From Planctomycetota bacterium (GTDB lineage Bacteria; Planctomycetota; UBA8742; UBA2392): a stretch of DNA of 64,000 bases. This document shows, piece after piece, positions 1 through 8,225 of this stretch. The stretch's first letter is position 1, and every line of letters starts with the position of its first letter. Location of the stretch: positions 1 through 64,000 of the forward strand of contig JADLAK010000043.1 in NCBI GenBank assembly GCA_020848275.1, read 5' to 3'. Made by a program: the position numbers and the translations under genes. A model generated the notes under the pieces. The model worked only from the letters and a program-made list of their open reading frames with translations. It was not told the DNA's origin and did not search any database.

Positions 1-110
1 GAGGTTTTCTGGCGCGCAAGGGCGACGGCGACCCGGGCTGGATGAACATCTGGCGCGGCTTCAACGATCTCAAAGGCCGCATCGAAACCGCCGAGACCCT
101 CCTGGCATGA
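1..110 (+). pseudogene. 3' end of an IS4-type transposase (partial at window edge)
   Basis: The third frame reads open from the window edge to a TGA at 108-110 and gives about 35 residues containing GFLARKGDGDPGW and IWRGFNDLKGRIE. This resembles the conserved C-terminus of IS4/Tn5-type DDE transposases, which end with a G-F-x-x-R-K-G-D-G-x-P-G segment followed by a W-R-G helix. Only the tail is in the window, so it cannot be told whether the upstream gene is intact or a remnant. A field of REP hairpins and a second transposase follow at once, so this edge is a mobile-element region. The identification is from memory of the family motif on a short segment. Confidence 0.5.
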
Positions 111-121
111 TGTGTGTAAAG

Positions 122-146
122 ACAAGCCTTTACAGGCGGGGCTGTC
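122..146 (+). repeat. REP hairpin copy 1 (degraded 5' arm)
   Basis: The loop TTAC (130-133), right arm AGGCGGGG (134-141) and flank CTGTC (142-146) match the intact copies at 273-297 and 969-993. The left arm keeps only GCCT, and the expected CCCC is replaced by ACAA. Confidence 0.7.
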
Positions 147-168
147 AACAACGACGATGCACGCTTGC

Positions 169-193
169 GACAGCCCCGCGAGTAATCGCGGGG
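169..193 (-). repeat. REP hairpin copy 2 (inverted)
   Basis: Inverted copy: GACAG flank (169-173), then the 8-bp stem CCCCGCGA/TCGCGGGG around loop GTAA, which is TTAC on the minus strand. The 17 nt ending in this copy's first CCCC recur before copy 5 at 886-901, so copies 2 and 5 share a left boundary. Confidence 0.85.
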
Positions 194-272
194 GGCATTT
201 GGGTTTGGTGGTCGGGTAACAACACGGCGCACGGCGAAGGCAACGACGCCCCGGCAGGCAACGGCAACGGCT

Positions 273-297
273 CCCCGCCTTTACAGGCGGGGCTGTC
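273..297 (+). repeat. REP hairpin copy 3
   Basis: Perfect 8-bp stem CCCCGCCT/AGGCGGGG with loop TTAC, followed by CTGTC. Confidence 0.85.
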
Positions 298-329
298 CAC
301 GGCAACGGCAACGACAAAAAACAACGACA

Positions 330-354
330 CCCCGTGTTTACACACGGGGCTGTC
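330..354 (+). repeat. REP hairpin copy 4
   Basis: Perfect 8-bp stem CCCCGTGT/ACACGGGG with loop TTAC, followed by CTGTC. Stem positions 6-8 differ from copy 3 but stay paired. Confidence 0.85.
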
Positions 355-362
355 CAACAACG

Positions 363-857
363 TTACGCTTCCGGCAATGCCGGGCCTTGGCCGTGAGTGA
401 CGTATTCGATGGCGTCGGCCAAACTTTTGCTCCCGTACAACCGCGACGTGCTGCCGCCGCGAGTCCACACGTGTTGACCGCGTGCAACCAATCCGGCCTC
501 GCGTAATTTCCGGGTCGCTCGCGCCTTGAGGTCGTGGATCATGTCGTCTCCAGGTGCATCCGGCGGTATAACCACGTGAACGTGATTCGTGCGGACGTTC
601 AACGCACGCAACGGCCAACCGCGAAACGCGCAACATTCCTCGATGGCAAGGCGCACGACCTTGCGCATGGCAGCGTCGAGCGTGAGCGCATCGTCCTTCA
701 TGCGGTTGCGGTTTAGCTGTTCGAGGCGCGGGTCGGGTGCGACGTAATGCTCGCGAAGCGTTTCGCCTTTACGGTTGTAGGCCCCGCGTTCGTCGCCATG
801 CAGCCACGCGCCATAGGTCGTCCAGGTCAGCATGTAGCCGCAAAGTGATTGGCGCAT
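363..857 (-). CDS. REP-associated tyrosine transposase (RAYT, IS200-like HUH family)
   Basis: 164-aa single-domain protein of the Y1/IS200-like transposase superfamily. The HUH metal motif is visible as NHVHVV (His92 and His94). The likely nucleophile is Tyr152 in the helix SLADAIEYV, the usual A-x-x-Y position near the C-terminus. These enzymes nick and rejoin single-stranded hairpin DNA and in other bacteria are linked to dispersal of REP palindromes. Four REP hairpins lie downstream of the gene (122-354) and three upstream (893-993), which matches the known RAYT/REP arrangement. Length and both catalytic motifs look intact, so it may be active. The start at 857 is ATG. Confidence 0.9.
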   Translation of the reverse strand: MRQSLCGYMLTWTTYGAWLHGDERGAYNRKGETLREHYVAPDPRLEQLNRNRMKDDALTLDAAMRKVVRLAIEECCAFRGWPLRALNVRTNHVHVVIPPDAPGDDMIHDLKARATRKLREAGLVARGQHVWTRGGSTSRLYGSKSLADAIEYVTHGQGPALPEA

Positions 858-892
858 GTCGGCGTTTATAACAATCGTCGGGACACGCTTGC

Positions 893-917
893 GACAGCCC
901 CGTCAATCATGACGGGG
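893..917 (-). repeat. REP hairpin copy 5 (inverted, variant loop)
   Basis: GACAG flank (893-897), then stem CCCCGTCA/TGACGGGG. The loop is ATCA (TGAT on the minus strand) rather than TTAC. Stem pairing is perfect. Confidence 0.8.
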
Positions 918-936
918 TGTTTTTAACGGCAAAGCA

Positions 937-961
937 CCCCGCGATTACTCGCGGGGCTGTC
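937..961 (+). repeat. REP hairpin copy 6
   Basis: Perfect stem CCCCGCGA/TCGCGGGG, loop TTAC, flank CTGTC. It is the reverse-complement partner of copy 2, so the transposase gene lies between opposed copies. Confidence 0.85.
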
Positions 962-968
962 AACGGCT

Positions 969-993
969 CCCCGCCTTTACAGGCGGGGCTGTC
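969..993 (+). repeat. REP hairpin copy 7
   Basis: Perfect stem CCCCGCCT/AGGCGGGG, loop TTAC, flank CTGTC. The hairpin and its preceding GGCT are identical to copy 3. Confidence 0.85.
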
Positions 994-1006
994 AACAGCG
1001 GCGACG

Positions 1007-1156
1007 CTATTTCAGCAGGTACCAGGCGCTGAAGCCGATGCCGGCGGCGAAAACGACCACCGTCCACCAGCAGCCAAGGGGCATCCAGTCCGCGATGAAC
1101 TTGAGCCAGCTCCTGGCCTTTTCGTCGCTCATGATCGGGCCGTATTTGTTTGCCAT
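1007..1156 (-). CDS. small single-pass membrane protein
   Basis: About 49 residues starting MANKYGPIMSDEKARSW, with one hydrophobic segment (MPLGCWWTVVVFAAGIGF) close to the C-terminus and a short WYLLK tail. An in-frame start at 1228 would add 24 basic residues, but the ATG at 1156 gives a more typical small tail-anchored protein. No family is recognised. It ends 14 bases from REP copy 7. The composition looks protein-like, but support is only moderate because it is short. Confidence 0.45.
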   Translation of the reverse strand: MANKYGPIMSDEKARSWLKFIADWMPLGCWWTVVVFAAGIGFSAWYLLK

Positions 1157-1309
1157 GCGGGCATGATAGTTAAGAGCCGCGCGCGCCAGCAAGCGGCCTC
1201 GTTGATCGGCCGCGCCTTTTCGGCGCATTTTTCGGGCAGGCGATCAAATTTTCGTTCACGCGCGCGGGATTAATCCGCGGCAAGTGTATCCAGCCGTTCC
1301 TATGGGTAG

Positions 1310-1987
1310 ATGGACCCGCGCATCGAACATCCGCAGCAACCCGCAACGCCCGACGCAGACCGCGCGTTGCAGCTCGACCTCCGCCTCTACGCGCGGCTGG
1401 AGAGCGCGACCATCCTGTTGCAATCCTTCGTCAGCGCCGGGCGCATCATCCTCGAGGACCGCGAAAAGGAACGCCTGGCGCCGCTGACAGAAAAGGAACA
1501 GGCAGCGACGGGCGAAAAGCGCATGGACGAGGGCGTCCATGCCACACAAGAATCCGCCCATGCCACACAAGAATCCGCCCATGCCACACAAGGTAATACC
1601 GCCAATATTAAACCCCATCGCCCCTACCGCCCGCGCGTCAACGCCACGCCGATGCTCGTGCTCGCCCATCGCGCCGCCAAGGCGCTCCCGGAATCCGCGC
1701 GGCTGTGTCACGCGCTGGGCCGGGAACTCCTGGCGCGCGGCGTCGACCTTGAATCCGCCGTCTACAAACGCCGCATCAACGATTACGTGTTGCAATTCCT
1801 GCACCAGTGCGGCGTGGACATTTCAGACATGCCGCGCAACGACGCCGCGACGCTCAGGCGCGCGCTCGACCGCATCGATGACGTGATTGCCGAGGGCGTG
1901 AAGCTCGTGAACAAGTTGCCGAGCCACGTTGAACTGGTGCGCCGCCGCATGCTGGAACAGCGCGCGATTTCGCCCCGCGGCCCGTAA
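1310..1987 (+). CDS. hypothetical protein with a HATQESA repeat linker
   Basis: 225-aa soluble protein of unknown function. Residues about 1-70 form an acidic helical segment. Residues about 77-94 are a tandem repeat (HATQESA, HATQESA, HATQ), encoded by 21-bp units at 1538-1592. Residues 100-225 form a second helical region (LVLAHRAAKALPESARLCHALGRELL and further helices). No enzyme motif, signal peptide or membrane segment is seen. The codon pattern is the same as its neighbours and the opposite-strand frame looks like a shadow. No domain family is recognised. Confidence 0.6.
   Translation: MDPRIEHPQQPATPDADRALQLDLRLYARLESATILLQSFVSAGRIILEDREKERLAPLTEKEQAATGEKRMDEGVHATQESAHATQESAHATQGNTANIKPHRPYRPRVNATPMLVLAHRAAKALPESARLCHALGRELLARGVDLESAVYKRRINDYVLQFLHQCGVDISDMPRNDAATLRRALDRIDDVIAEGVKLVNKLPSHVELVRRRMLEQRAISPRGP
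1538..1592 (+). repeat. 21-bp tandem repeat, 2.6 copies, in frame
   Basis: Units begin CATGCCACACAAGAATC at 1538, 1559 and 1580. The first two are identical and the third is cut after CACAAG. A 21-bp unit keeps the reading frame and adds seven residues per copy, so copy number could vary between strains. Confidence 0.9.
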
Positions 1988-2035
1988 CCTGGTTGCCGCG
2001 GGGCGGGGTTCACGTCCGCCCCGGCGCCGCATCGC

Positions 2036-2056
2036 GGACACGCTGCCGCGTGTCCC
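2036..2056 (+). repeat. palindrome of the GGACACG/CGTGTCC family
   Basis: GGACACG-CTGC-CGCGTGTCC hairpin alone in the 126-bp gap between the hypothetical gene and the lipoprotein gene. The same word forms the right end of the element at 47543-47599, and a half copy sits at 8155-8183. Confidence 0.7.
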
Positions 2057-2113
2057 AACGAGACCTTCAATCGCCGCAGTTTATTACCCCGCCGCCGACG
2101 GGGATGTTGGCGT

Positions 2114-2329
2114 TTAAGGCGCGCCGGGGGGCAGAACGCGCTGCGGCGGGATCAGCAATCCCTTGGCGATTTCGTCGCTGCGGGGCGGCTCGGGCCGGTT
2201 CCAGTCGTAGAGGAAATCCTCGCCGTTGTTGGGATTGTTGGGCGGCGCGGCGCCGGCGTGATTGTTGGTCGATGCGCAGGAAGCCAGGCCGAAGACTGCG
2301 ACTAAGAGAATAGGCAGGAGTCGGGTCAT
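2114..2329 (-). CDS. small predicted lipoprotein
   Basis: 71 aa. The N-terminus MTRLLPILLVAVFGLASCAS is a lipoprotein signal peptide with lipobox LASC, so the mature protein would begin at Cys18 and be lipid-anchored. The rest is short, Pro/Asn-rich and has no recognised domain. The start at 2329 is chosen because AGGAG stands just upstream on the minus strand; a longer open frame continues upstream without a signal sequence. It lies downstream of the two spermidine synthase-like genes on the same strand (38-bp gap), so co-transcription is likely. Confidence 0.75.
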   Translation of the reverse strand: MTRLLPILLVAVFGLASCASTNNHAGAAPPNNPNNGEDFLYDWNRPEPPRSDEIAKGLLIPPQRVLPPGAP

Positions 2330-2367
2330 AGGGAGCTCCTTCGCCCCGCCCGATGTATTCATTCTAC

Positions 2368-4683
2368 TTATTTCGTCATCACCTGCAGCAGGTTGCTGAA
2401 GTCGTCGGTCCAGAGGCGGACGCCGTCGAGTTTGACTTCGGGGAATTCCTCGGCCTCGCGCAATTCTTCGTTGGCGAGCAACTCTTCGTTGCGCGTGACC
2501 AGCACCCAATGCGAGCCCGAGACGCCGAAGTAATCGTTGCTCGGGTTGCTGATGTAGGAGGTCTTGTATTTGAACTCGCGCGCCAGGCCGTAGACGACGG
2601 GCTTGAGGTCGAGGTGGCGGTTGGAAATGTGGACGGCGAGCACGCCGTCAGGGGCGAGGTGTTTGAAGTAGAGTTCGAAGGCCTCGCGCGTCAGCAGGTG
2701 GACGGGGATCGCGTCGGAGGAAAACGCGTCGAGGGCGAGCACGTCGAGGTCCTGGAACTCTTTGCGTTCGGCCTCGTGTTCCATCATCACGCGCGCATCG
2801 CCCAGCACGATCTCATACTTCGCTTCGCAATCGCCGAGGTAAGTGAAATAACTCTTGGCGAGCTTTACGACTTCGGCGTTGATCTCGTAGATGCGGTAGT
2901 AATCGCCGGGCTTGCCGTAACTGGTGATCGTGCCGGCGCCGAGCCCGACCATCCCGACGCGCTGCTGCCTGCGCGGGAAGCAGCGCAGCGCGATGCCGAT
3001 GCCGGAGTTGCTTGCGTAGTAGGTGGTGTGCCAGCGCCGCTTGGCGGCGTCCTTGAACTGCATGCCGTGCAGGATGACGCCGTGCGTCAGCGAAGTCTCG
3101 GGCCCGTTGTGTCGGTCGATGTATTCGCGCACGCGCAGGACGCCGTAGAAGTTGCGCCCGGCGTAGATGACGTCGGACTCGCTGGGCGCGCCGCCGCCCT
3201 CGGGTACGTCGATGCCCATGTAGTGCTGCGTGTGCCGGTGCATCTCGCCGCCAAGCACAACGATGGCGGAAATCATCGGGACGAAAACCAGGTGGAAATA
3301 GCGGATGCGCGCCCAGACCGGCGCGTCGTCGTCGATGAACTTGCGGCCGCGGAATTGCGTCCACCAGCGCGTAATCTGCAGCGGCGTGGCGTGCATCCAG
3401 TGCGTTTTGTCGAGCCAGAGGCAGAGGAGGATCAGCACCGGCATCGCAACCAGCGCGATATGGAGTTCGAGGTACATCCGGAAGACCGCGGGCGCGATAA
3501 GGCCGACGAAGACGCCGCCAAGCGCGCCGCCAATCGAGATCGCGAGGTAGAACGAAGTCAGCCGGCTGACGCCGGGCTTGAGGCGGTAGACCTCGCCGTG
3601 CAGCACCATGCAGGAGAAAAACAGCAGCGCGGTCCAGACCCCGATCTGCCAGCCGATGGGCGAAACCGCGTGGGTGATGGAGGGTTCCCCGCCGATCCAT
3701 TGATGGGAGCCGCCGAGCGACTGGTTGAGCGCAAGGCCGAAATCGAGGCCCGCGTTCTTGTTGGCCATAAACCAGCCGGCGACATCGCCGATCTGTTCAG
3801 CCATATTCGCCTCGGCGCCCTTTGTCAGCGTCGTCGGTACAAATAGCAACGTCGCCACCAGGCCGAAAATACAGACCCAGCGCCGGTACCAGAACTTGCC
3901 CGCAAACGTGATGATGAACGAGAGGAGATAAACGCAAAGCGGGATTACCCACAGAAACGGGATGCTTGCGACGTCGATGCACATCTGGTTGGTGACGGCC
4001 AGCAGCAGCGTCGAGGCGACGGCCGGCAGCGCGATCCAGAACACGCGATGCACCGGTCGCGGCGGCAGTTGCGGCAGCGGCTTCTCGGCATCGTCGCGAG
4101 CGCCCGATTTGTAGGCCATCCACGCGCAGCCCGCGCAAAGCAACGCAAAGACCGCAAAGCCGACGCTCCAGCCGACGGCGCCGTCGTGGCGGCCCCAGAT
4201 CGGCTCGAACACGAACGGGAAACTAAGGAGGCCAAGCAGCGAGCCTATGTTCGAGAGCGCATAAAGCGCGTAAGGCGACTTCTGCGGATAAGCGCGGCCG
4301 AACCAGGCCTGAAGCAAAGGCCCTGTCGCCGAGAGTGCTATATAAGGAAGGCCGACCGTTGCGCAGAGAAGCAGGAGGATATGGAAGGCCGGCGCCTCGC
4401 CGCCCTGCGGCTTCCAGAACGCGCGCGGTTCAATCGGCAGAAAGACGAGCGACAGCCCAAGCAAACACGCGTGCACGATGAACTGCGTCCGGGGTTTGAA
4501 CTTCTTGATGCTCAGGTGCGCGTAGGCATAGCCGCCGAGCAGCAGCACCTGGAAGAACAGCATGCAGGTCGTCCAGACCGCGGGCGTGCCGCCGAACCAC
4601 GGCAGGATGTATTTGCCCAGCAGCGGCTGAACCTGAAAAATCAGGAAGGCCGAGATGAAGATGGCTGTCGCAAACGCAATCAT
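2368..4683 (-). CDS. membrane-embedded spermidine synthase-like protein, copy A
   Basis: About 771 aa. The N-terminal half has many membrane helices (AFLIFQVQPLLGKYILPWFGG, then repeated hydrophobic segments). The C-terminal part is a SAM-binding aminopropyltransferase-like domain with the glycine motif GLGAGTI near residue 580 and LDAFSSDAIPVHLL near residue 650, where spermidine synthases keep catalytic Asp residues. This is the fused MFS-like/spermidine synthase architecture; the true substrate is unknown. The start ATG at 4683 aligns with that of copy B; a TTG at 4704 would add seven residues. It differs from copy B by a longer loop region with a conserved-looking SITHAVSPIGW stretch. Confidence 0.85.
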   Translation of the reverse strand: MIAFATAIFISAFLIFQVQPLLGKYILPWFGGTPAVWTTCMLFFQVLLLGGYAYAHLSIKKFKPRTQFIVHACLLGLSLVFLPIEPRAFWKPQGGEAPAFHILLLLCATVGLPYIALSATGPLLQAWFGRAYPQKSPYALYALSNIGSLLGLLSFPFVFEPIWGRHDGAVGWSVGFAVFALLCAGCAWMAYKSGARDDAEKPLPQLPPRPVHRVFWIALPAVASTLLLAVTNQMCIDVASIPFLWVIPLCVYLLSFIITFAGKFWYRRWVCIFGLVATLLFVPTTLTKGAEANMAEQIGDVAGWFMANKNAGLDFGLALNQSLGGSHQWIGGEPSITHAVSPIGWQIGVWTALLFFSCMVLHGEVYRLKPGVSRLTSFYLAISIGGALGGVFVGLIAPAVFRMYLELHIALVAMPVLILLCLWLDKTHWMHATPLQITRWWTQFRGRKFIDDDAPVWARIRYFHLVFVPMISAIVVLGGEMHRHTQHYMGIDVPEGGGAPSESDVIYAGRNFYGVLRVREYIDRHNGPETSLTHGVILHGMQFKDAAKRRWHTTYYASNSGIGIALRCFPRRQQRVGMVGLGAGTITSYGKPGDYYRIYEINAEVVKLAKSYFTYLGDCEAKYEIVLGDARVMMEHEAERKEFQDLDVLALDAFSSDAIPVHLLTREAFELYFKHLAPDGVLAVHISNRHLDLKPVVYGLAREFKYKTSYISNPSNDYFGVSGSHWVLVTRNEELLANEELREAEEFPEVKLDGVRLWTDDFSNLLQVMTK

Positions 4684-4717
4684 GGCGCGCAACCCTATCC
4701 GCAAAATCCGCCGATGG

Positions 4718-6787
4718 CTACCGGCTGCCGAATTCCTTCTTCTGGTCGATCACCTGCAGCAGGTTGCTGTAGTCGTCAGTCCAGAGGCGGAGGCCTTCAA
4801 CATCGTCGATCGGCTTTGCGCGCCCGGCAATGACCGGCGACGCAAGGAAATCCTTGTTGCGGCTGACCAGCACCCAGACCGAGCGCGAGATCCCCAGGGA
4901 CTTCTCGCCGTCGTTGGTCACCTGCTGCGCAGAAGCATTGAACTCGCGCGCGAGGCCTGTCACGACCGGCGCGAGGTCGAAATACAGGCTCGAAATATGC
5001 ACCGCCAGCACACCGTCATCGGCCAGATGTTTGAAATAGACCGCAAACGCTTCCTTCGTCAGCAGGTGCACGGGCACCGCGTCGCCGCTGAAGGCATCAA
5101 GCGCGAGGATGTCGAATTTCTGGGGCTCGCCGCGGGCAAGTTCGCGCTCCATCGAAATGCGCGCATCGCCGACCACAATTTCAATCTGCGCCGGCGAATC
5201 CGAGAGGAAACTGAACTGGGTCTTGGCGATATTGACGATGTCGCGGTTGATCTCGTAGATCCGGTAAACGTCGCCCGCCCTGCCGTAGGCCGCCAGCGTG
5301 CCCGCACCCAGACCCACCATGCCGATGCGCTGGGCCTGCTCGCGCCTGAAGTTGAGAATCGCCAGCCCCGCGCCGGATTTCTGCGAGAAGTAAGTCGTCG
5401 GCCAGCGCCTGCGCTCGGCGTCGGCGTATTGCGTGCCGTGCGTAATCACGCCGTGGAACAACGTCAGGTTTGCCTCGGTGCCCTCGCCGATTTTCTGCAC
5501 CCGCACGGCGCCAAAGAAGTTGCGGCTGCCGTGGACCGTTTGAAACCAATAAAGCTCTGTGTGTTTGTACAGCGCCAGCATCAACGTCAGCAGGCCGATC
5601 ACCAGCGGTAGAAACAGCTTCGCCGCGACGCCCTCGTGCATCCAGTGGCTCTTGTCGAGCCAAAGACAAAGGACGATCAGCGCCGCGAACGCCGCCAGCG
5701 ATAGGTGAAGTTCGAGGTACATGTTGAAGATCAGCGGAGCAACCAGGCCGACGAAAACGCCGCCGAGCGCACCGCCCAGCGCGATCCTGAGGTAGTAGCC
5801 GGTCAGCAGCCGCGGGTCGGGCTTGAAGCGGTAGAGTTCGCCGTGGCAGACGAGGCAGCAAATCAGCACCGCGCTCGTCCAGACTTGTATCTGCGTGTCG
5901 ATAGGCATGACGCCGCCGGACAGCAGCGCCATCACCACGGCCGCCAGCAGAATCCCGGAGATCACCAGGCAGGGCCAGCGCAGGACGTCCCACGCGCCGG
6001 AAAACGCGATGATGAAAGAAAGCAGGTAGGCGCTGAGCGGCAGCACCCACAAAAACGGGATGCTCGCGACATCGGTGCAGAGCTGGTTGGTGATCGCGAG
6101 CAGCAACGCCGAGGCGACGGCCGGCAGCGCAATCCAGAGCGCGCGGACAATCCGCGGCGGCGTTTCCGGCAGCAGGTCGGGGTCCCCCACCGACGGCTCC
6201 GCCCGTCGGCGACGCAACGCAAGCAGCGCGCAACCCGCGCAAAGCACGGCGAAGACGCCAAAGCCGATGCTCCAGCCAAAGGCGTTGTCGCTGCGGCCCC
6301 AGAGCGGCTCAAACACGAAAGGAAAACTCAACAAGCCAAGCAGCGAACCGATGTTCGAGAGCGCGTAGAGCGCATAAGGCGACTTCTGCGGGTAAGCGCG
6401 GCTGAACCACGCCTGGAGCAACGGGCCTGTCGCGGAGAGTGCTATATAAGGAAGGCCGACGGTCGCGCCGAGCAGCATGAGTATCTGCAGCGCGGGAATC
6501 TCGCCGCCCTGCGGTTTGAAGGCTTCGCGCGGGATAATGGGCAGAAACGCCAGCGAGCCCGCCAGCAACAGCGCGTGCACCACGAACTGCACGCGCGGCT
6601 TGAAGAACCGGATGCTCAGGTGGGCGTAGGCGTAACCGGCCAGCAGCAGCACCTGGAAGAACAACATGCAGGTCGTCCAGACCGCGGGCGTGCCGCCGAA
6701 CCAGGGCAGGATGTATTTGCCCAACAGCGGCTGCACCTGGAAGATCAGGAAAGCGGAGACGAAGATGGCGGCAGCGAAGGCGATCAT
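4718..6787 (-). CDS. membrane-embedded spermidine synthase-like protein, copy B
   Basis: 689-aa paralogue of the downstream gene with the same layout: multi-pass N-terminus, then GLGAGTL near residue 490 and LDAFSGDAVPVHLL near residue 565. The first 200 residues are almost identical between copies (QPLLGKYILPWFGG, ALSATGPLLQAWF), while the central region has diverged and is about 80 residues shorter. The 34-bp gap to copy A and shared strand indicate tandem duplication in one operon. Function is inferred from the fold; polyamine synthesis is not established for this membrane subfamily. Confidence 0.85.
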   Translation of the reverse strand: MIAFAAAIFVSAFLIFQVQPLLGKYILPWFGGTPAVWTTCMLFFQVLLLAGYAYAHLSIRFFKPRVQFVVHALLLAGSLAFLPIIPREAFKPQGGEIPALQILMLLGATVGLPYIALSATGPLLQAWFSRAYPQKSPYALYALSNIGSLLGLLSFPFVFEPLWGRSDNAFGWSIGFGVFAVLCAGCALLALRRRRAEPSVGDPDLLPETPPRIVRALWIALPAVASALLLAITNQLCTDVASIPFLWVLPLSAYLLSFIIAFSGAWDVLRWPCLVISGILLAAVVMALLSGGVMPIDTQIQVWTSAVLICCLVCHGELYRFKPDPRLLTGYYLRIALGGALGGVFVGLVAPLIFNMYLELHLSLAAFAALIVLCLWLDKSHWMHEGVAAKLFLPLVIGLLTLMLALYKHTELYWFQTVHGSRNFFGAVRVQKIGEGTEANLTLFHGVITHGTQYADAERRRWPTTYFSQKSGAGLAILNFRREQAQRIGMVGLGAGTLAAYGRAGDVYRIYEINRDIVNIAKTQFSFLSDSPAQIEIVVGDARISMERELARGEPQKFDILALDAFSGDAVPVHLLTKEAFAVYFKHLADDGVLAVHISSLYFDLAPVVTGLAREFNASAQQVTNDGEKSLGISRSVWVLVSRNKDFLASPVIAGRAKPIDDVEGLRLWTDDYSNLLQVIDQKKEFGSR

Positions 6788-6860
6788 GGTCTGTGTCTGG
6801 AGTCGCGTGTTCCGAGCCGGTCAGCGTCCCGGAAGGGAAGCCAGACACGTGGCGCGCGAC

Positions 6861-8132
6861 TCAAGACCGTTCGTATAGCACATTGCACTCGGCGTCGTAG
6901 ACGGCCTGGACGCTGCTTTCGGGCTTGCCGTCGTAGTTTTCGACCAGCGCGCTGAGGATTTTCTCAGGGTCGCGCTCGTTGCGCTCAATGCCCGGCGGGC
7001 GGTTGAAAACCATGAAGCCCGCGCGGCCCGTGCCGTAGGCCCGCGTGACGCGGCTTTTGCGCGAGGCATAGGTCTCGAGCAACTCAAGGCTGACCGTCGC
7101 GCGAAAAAACGCTTCGACCGCGGTCACGGGGGCATTCCAGTCGTGGACGCGCATCGCCGCCTCGATCACATCCAGCATGCACAGGTCCGGCCCCGCACCG
7201 ATGTCGCTGCCCAGCACCCACGGGATGTCCATCGCGCGCGCTTTCTCAAGCTGCATGCGCCCGCTGCCCAGCGCCTCGTTGCTGGTCGGGCAATGCACCA
7301 CGATGCAGCCGCGCTGCTTGATCAAACGCCAGTCGAAATCGCTGAGGTGGATACAATGCGCAAGCAACGTGCGCGGGCCGAGCAAACCCGCGCGGTCGTA
7401 GACATCGGTGTAGCTGCGCGTCTCGGGAAAGGCGCGCGCAACCGCGGCGACTTCGTCGGCGTTTTCGGCGAGGTGCGTCTGCGTCCAGAGCGTGTAATCG
7501 AAGGCGAACTGCTGCAACTCCTTCAGCGCGCCCATGTCGCAACTGAGGCCAAAGCGCGGGCTGACCGCGAGGCTTTCCTCGAATTCGAGTTGCAGCAGCC
7601 GCAACTCCTCGAGTGTGTCTTCAAGGCCGCGCGTAAGGTAACCGGGCTCGCCTGTGGTCATCACGGCGGGGCCGATCAGCGAATAGCGCACGCCCGCGCG
7701 CTTGGCGGCGCGCACCGACGCCGGGTCGGGCGAGCACCAGCAGGCGCCATCCACCGTACCCGCTGCCAGTTGCGCCTGCTTAAAGCCCTCGGCGGCGACG
7801 GCGGCGAAGTGCGGGTCGGAAAATCGCTTTTCCTCGGGCCAGGCGTCCTCGGCGAGCCATTGCATCAAAGGCTTGTTCTTGCGCCCGCTGACGCGCTGCT
7901 GCACCCAGTGGAAGTGCCAGTCGCAAAACGCCGGCGCGATGATGCCGTCGGTGTGGATGGGTTCGAACTCAACTTGCGGAAGGCCGAGATAACCCGTGGC
8001 GGGACGCCGGAAGGGGTCGTCGTAGGCTGTGTAGAGGATCGCGTCGCCTTCGACGCGCGCCTGGTTGGGGCTGACGGGCCAGACGCACTGGCCCTGCAGC
8101 ACGCGCTTGCGGATGGGATCAATCTCGCTCAC
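6861..8132 (-). CDS. amidohydrolase, guanine deaminase-like
   Basis: 423-aa metal-dependent hydrolase of the amidohydrolase superfamily. Visible metal ligands are DWHFHW near residue 73 (H-x-H), QTHLAEN near 218, AHCIHLSD, and GSDIGAG near 310 (the metal Asp). The segment HCPTSNEALGSG is close to the signature of guanine deaminase, which converts guanine to xanthine; MTA/SAH or other deaminases are alternatives. The start is GTG at 8132 and the protein has no signal peptide. It sits between the PQQ protein gene and the spermidine synthase pair on the same strand, with 70-100-bp gaps. Confidence 0.8.
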   Translation of the reverse strand: MSEIDPIRKRVLQGQCVWPVSPNQARVEGDAILYTAYDDPFRRPATGYLGLPQVEFEPIHTDGIIAPAFCDWHFHWVQQRVSGRKNKPLMQWLAEDAWPEEKRFSDPHFAAVAAEGFKQAQLAAGTVDGACWCSPDPASVRAAKRAGVRYSLIGPAVMTTGEPGYLTRGLEDTLEELRLLQLEFEESLAVSPRFGLSCDMGALKELQQFAFDYTLWTQTHLAENADEVAAVARAFPETRSYTDVYDRAGLLGPRTLLAHCIHLSDFDWRLIKQRGCIVVHCPTSNEALGSGRMQLEKARAMDIPWVLGSDIGAGPDLCMLDVIEAAMRVHDWNAPVTAVEAFFRATVSLELLETYASRKSRVTRAYGTGRAGFMVFNRPPGIERNERDPEKILSALVENYDGKPESSVQAVYDAECNVLYERS

Positions 8133-8154
8133 GCCGCAATTTTAGCATGGTTGC

Positions 8155-8183
8155 GTAGGGACACGCGGCAGCGAGTCCGCCGC
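8155..8183 (+). repeat. half-element of the GTAGGGACA family
   Basis: GTAGGGACACGCGGCAGCG followed by AGTCCGCCGC. The GTAGGGACA terminus matches the left end of the complete element at 47543-47599. It lies in the 93-bp gap between two minus-strand genes. Confidence 0.6.
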
Positions 8184-8225
8184 TTGGCAACTTCTATGGG
8201 CGAGGGCGCCCCAGCCACAAGCCCG

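Noticed and set aside
122-354. possible CRISPR array
   Set aside because: The repeated units are hairpins in both orientations with differing stems and irregular spacing, next to a RAYT gene and not cas genes. REP elements explain them better.
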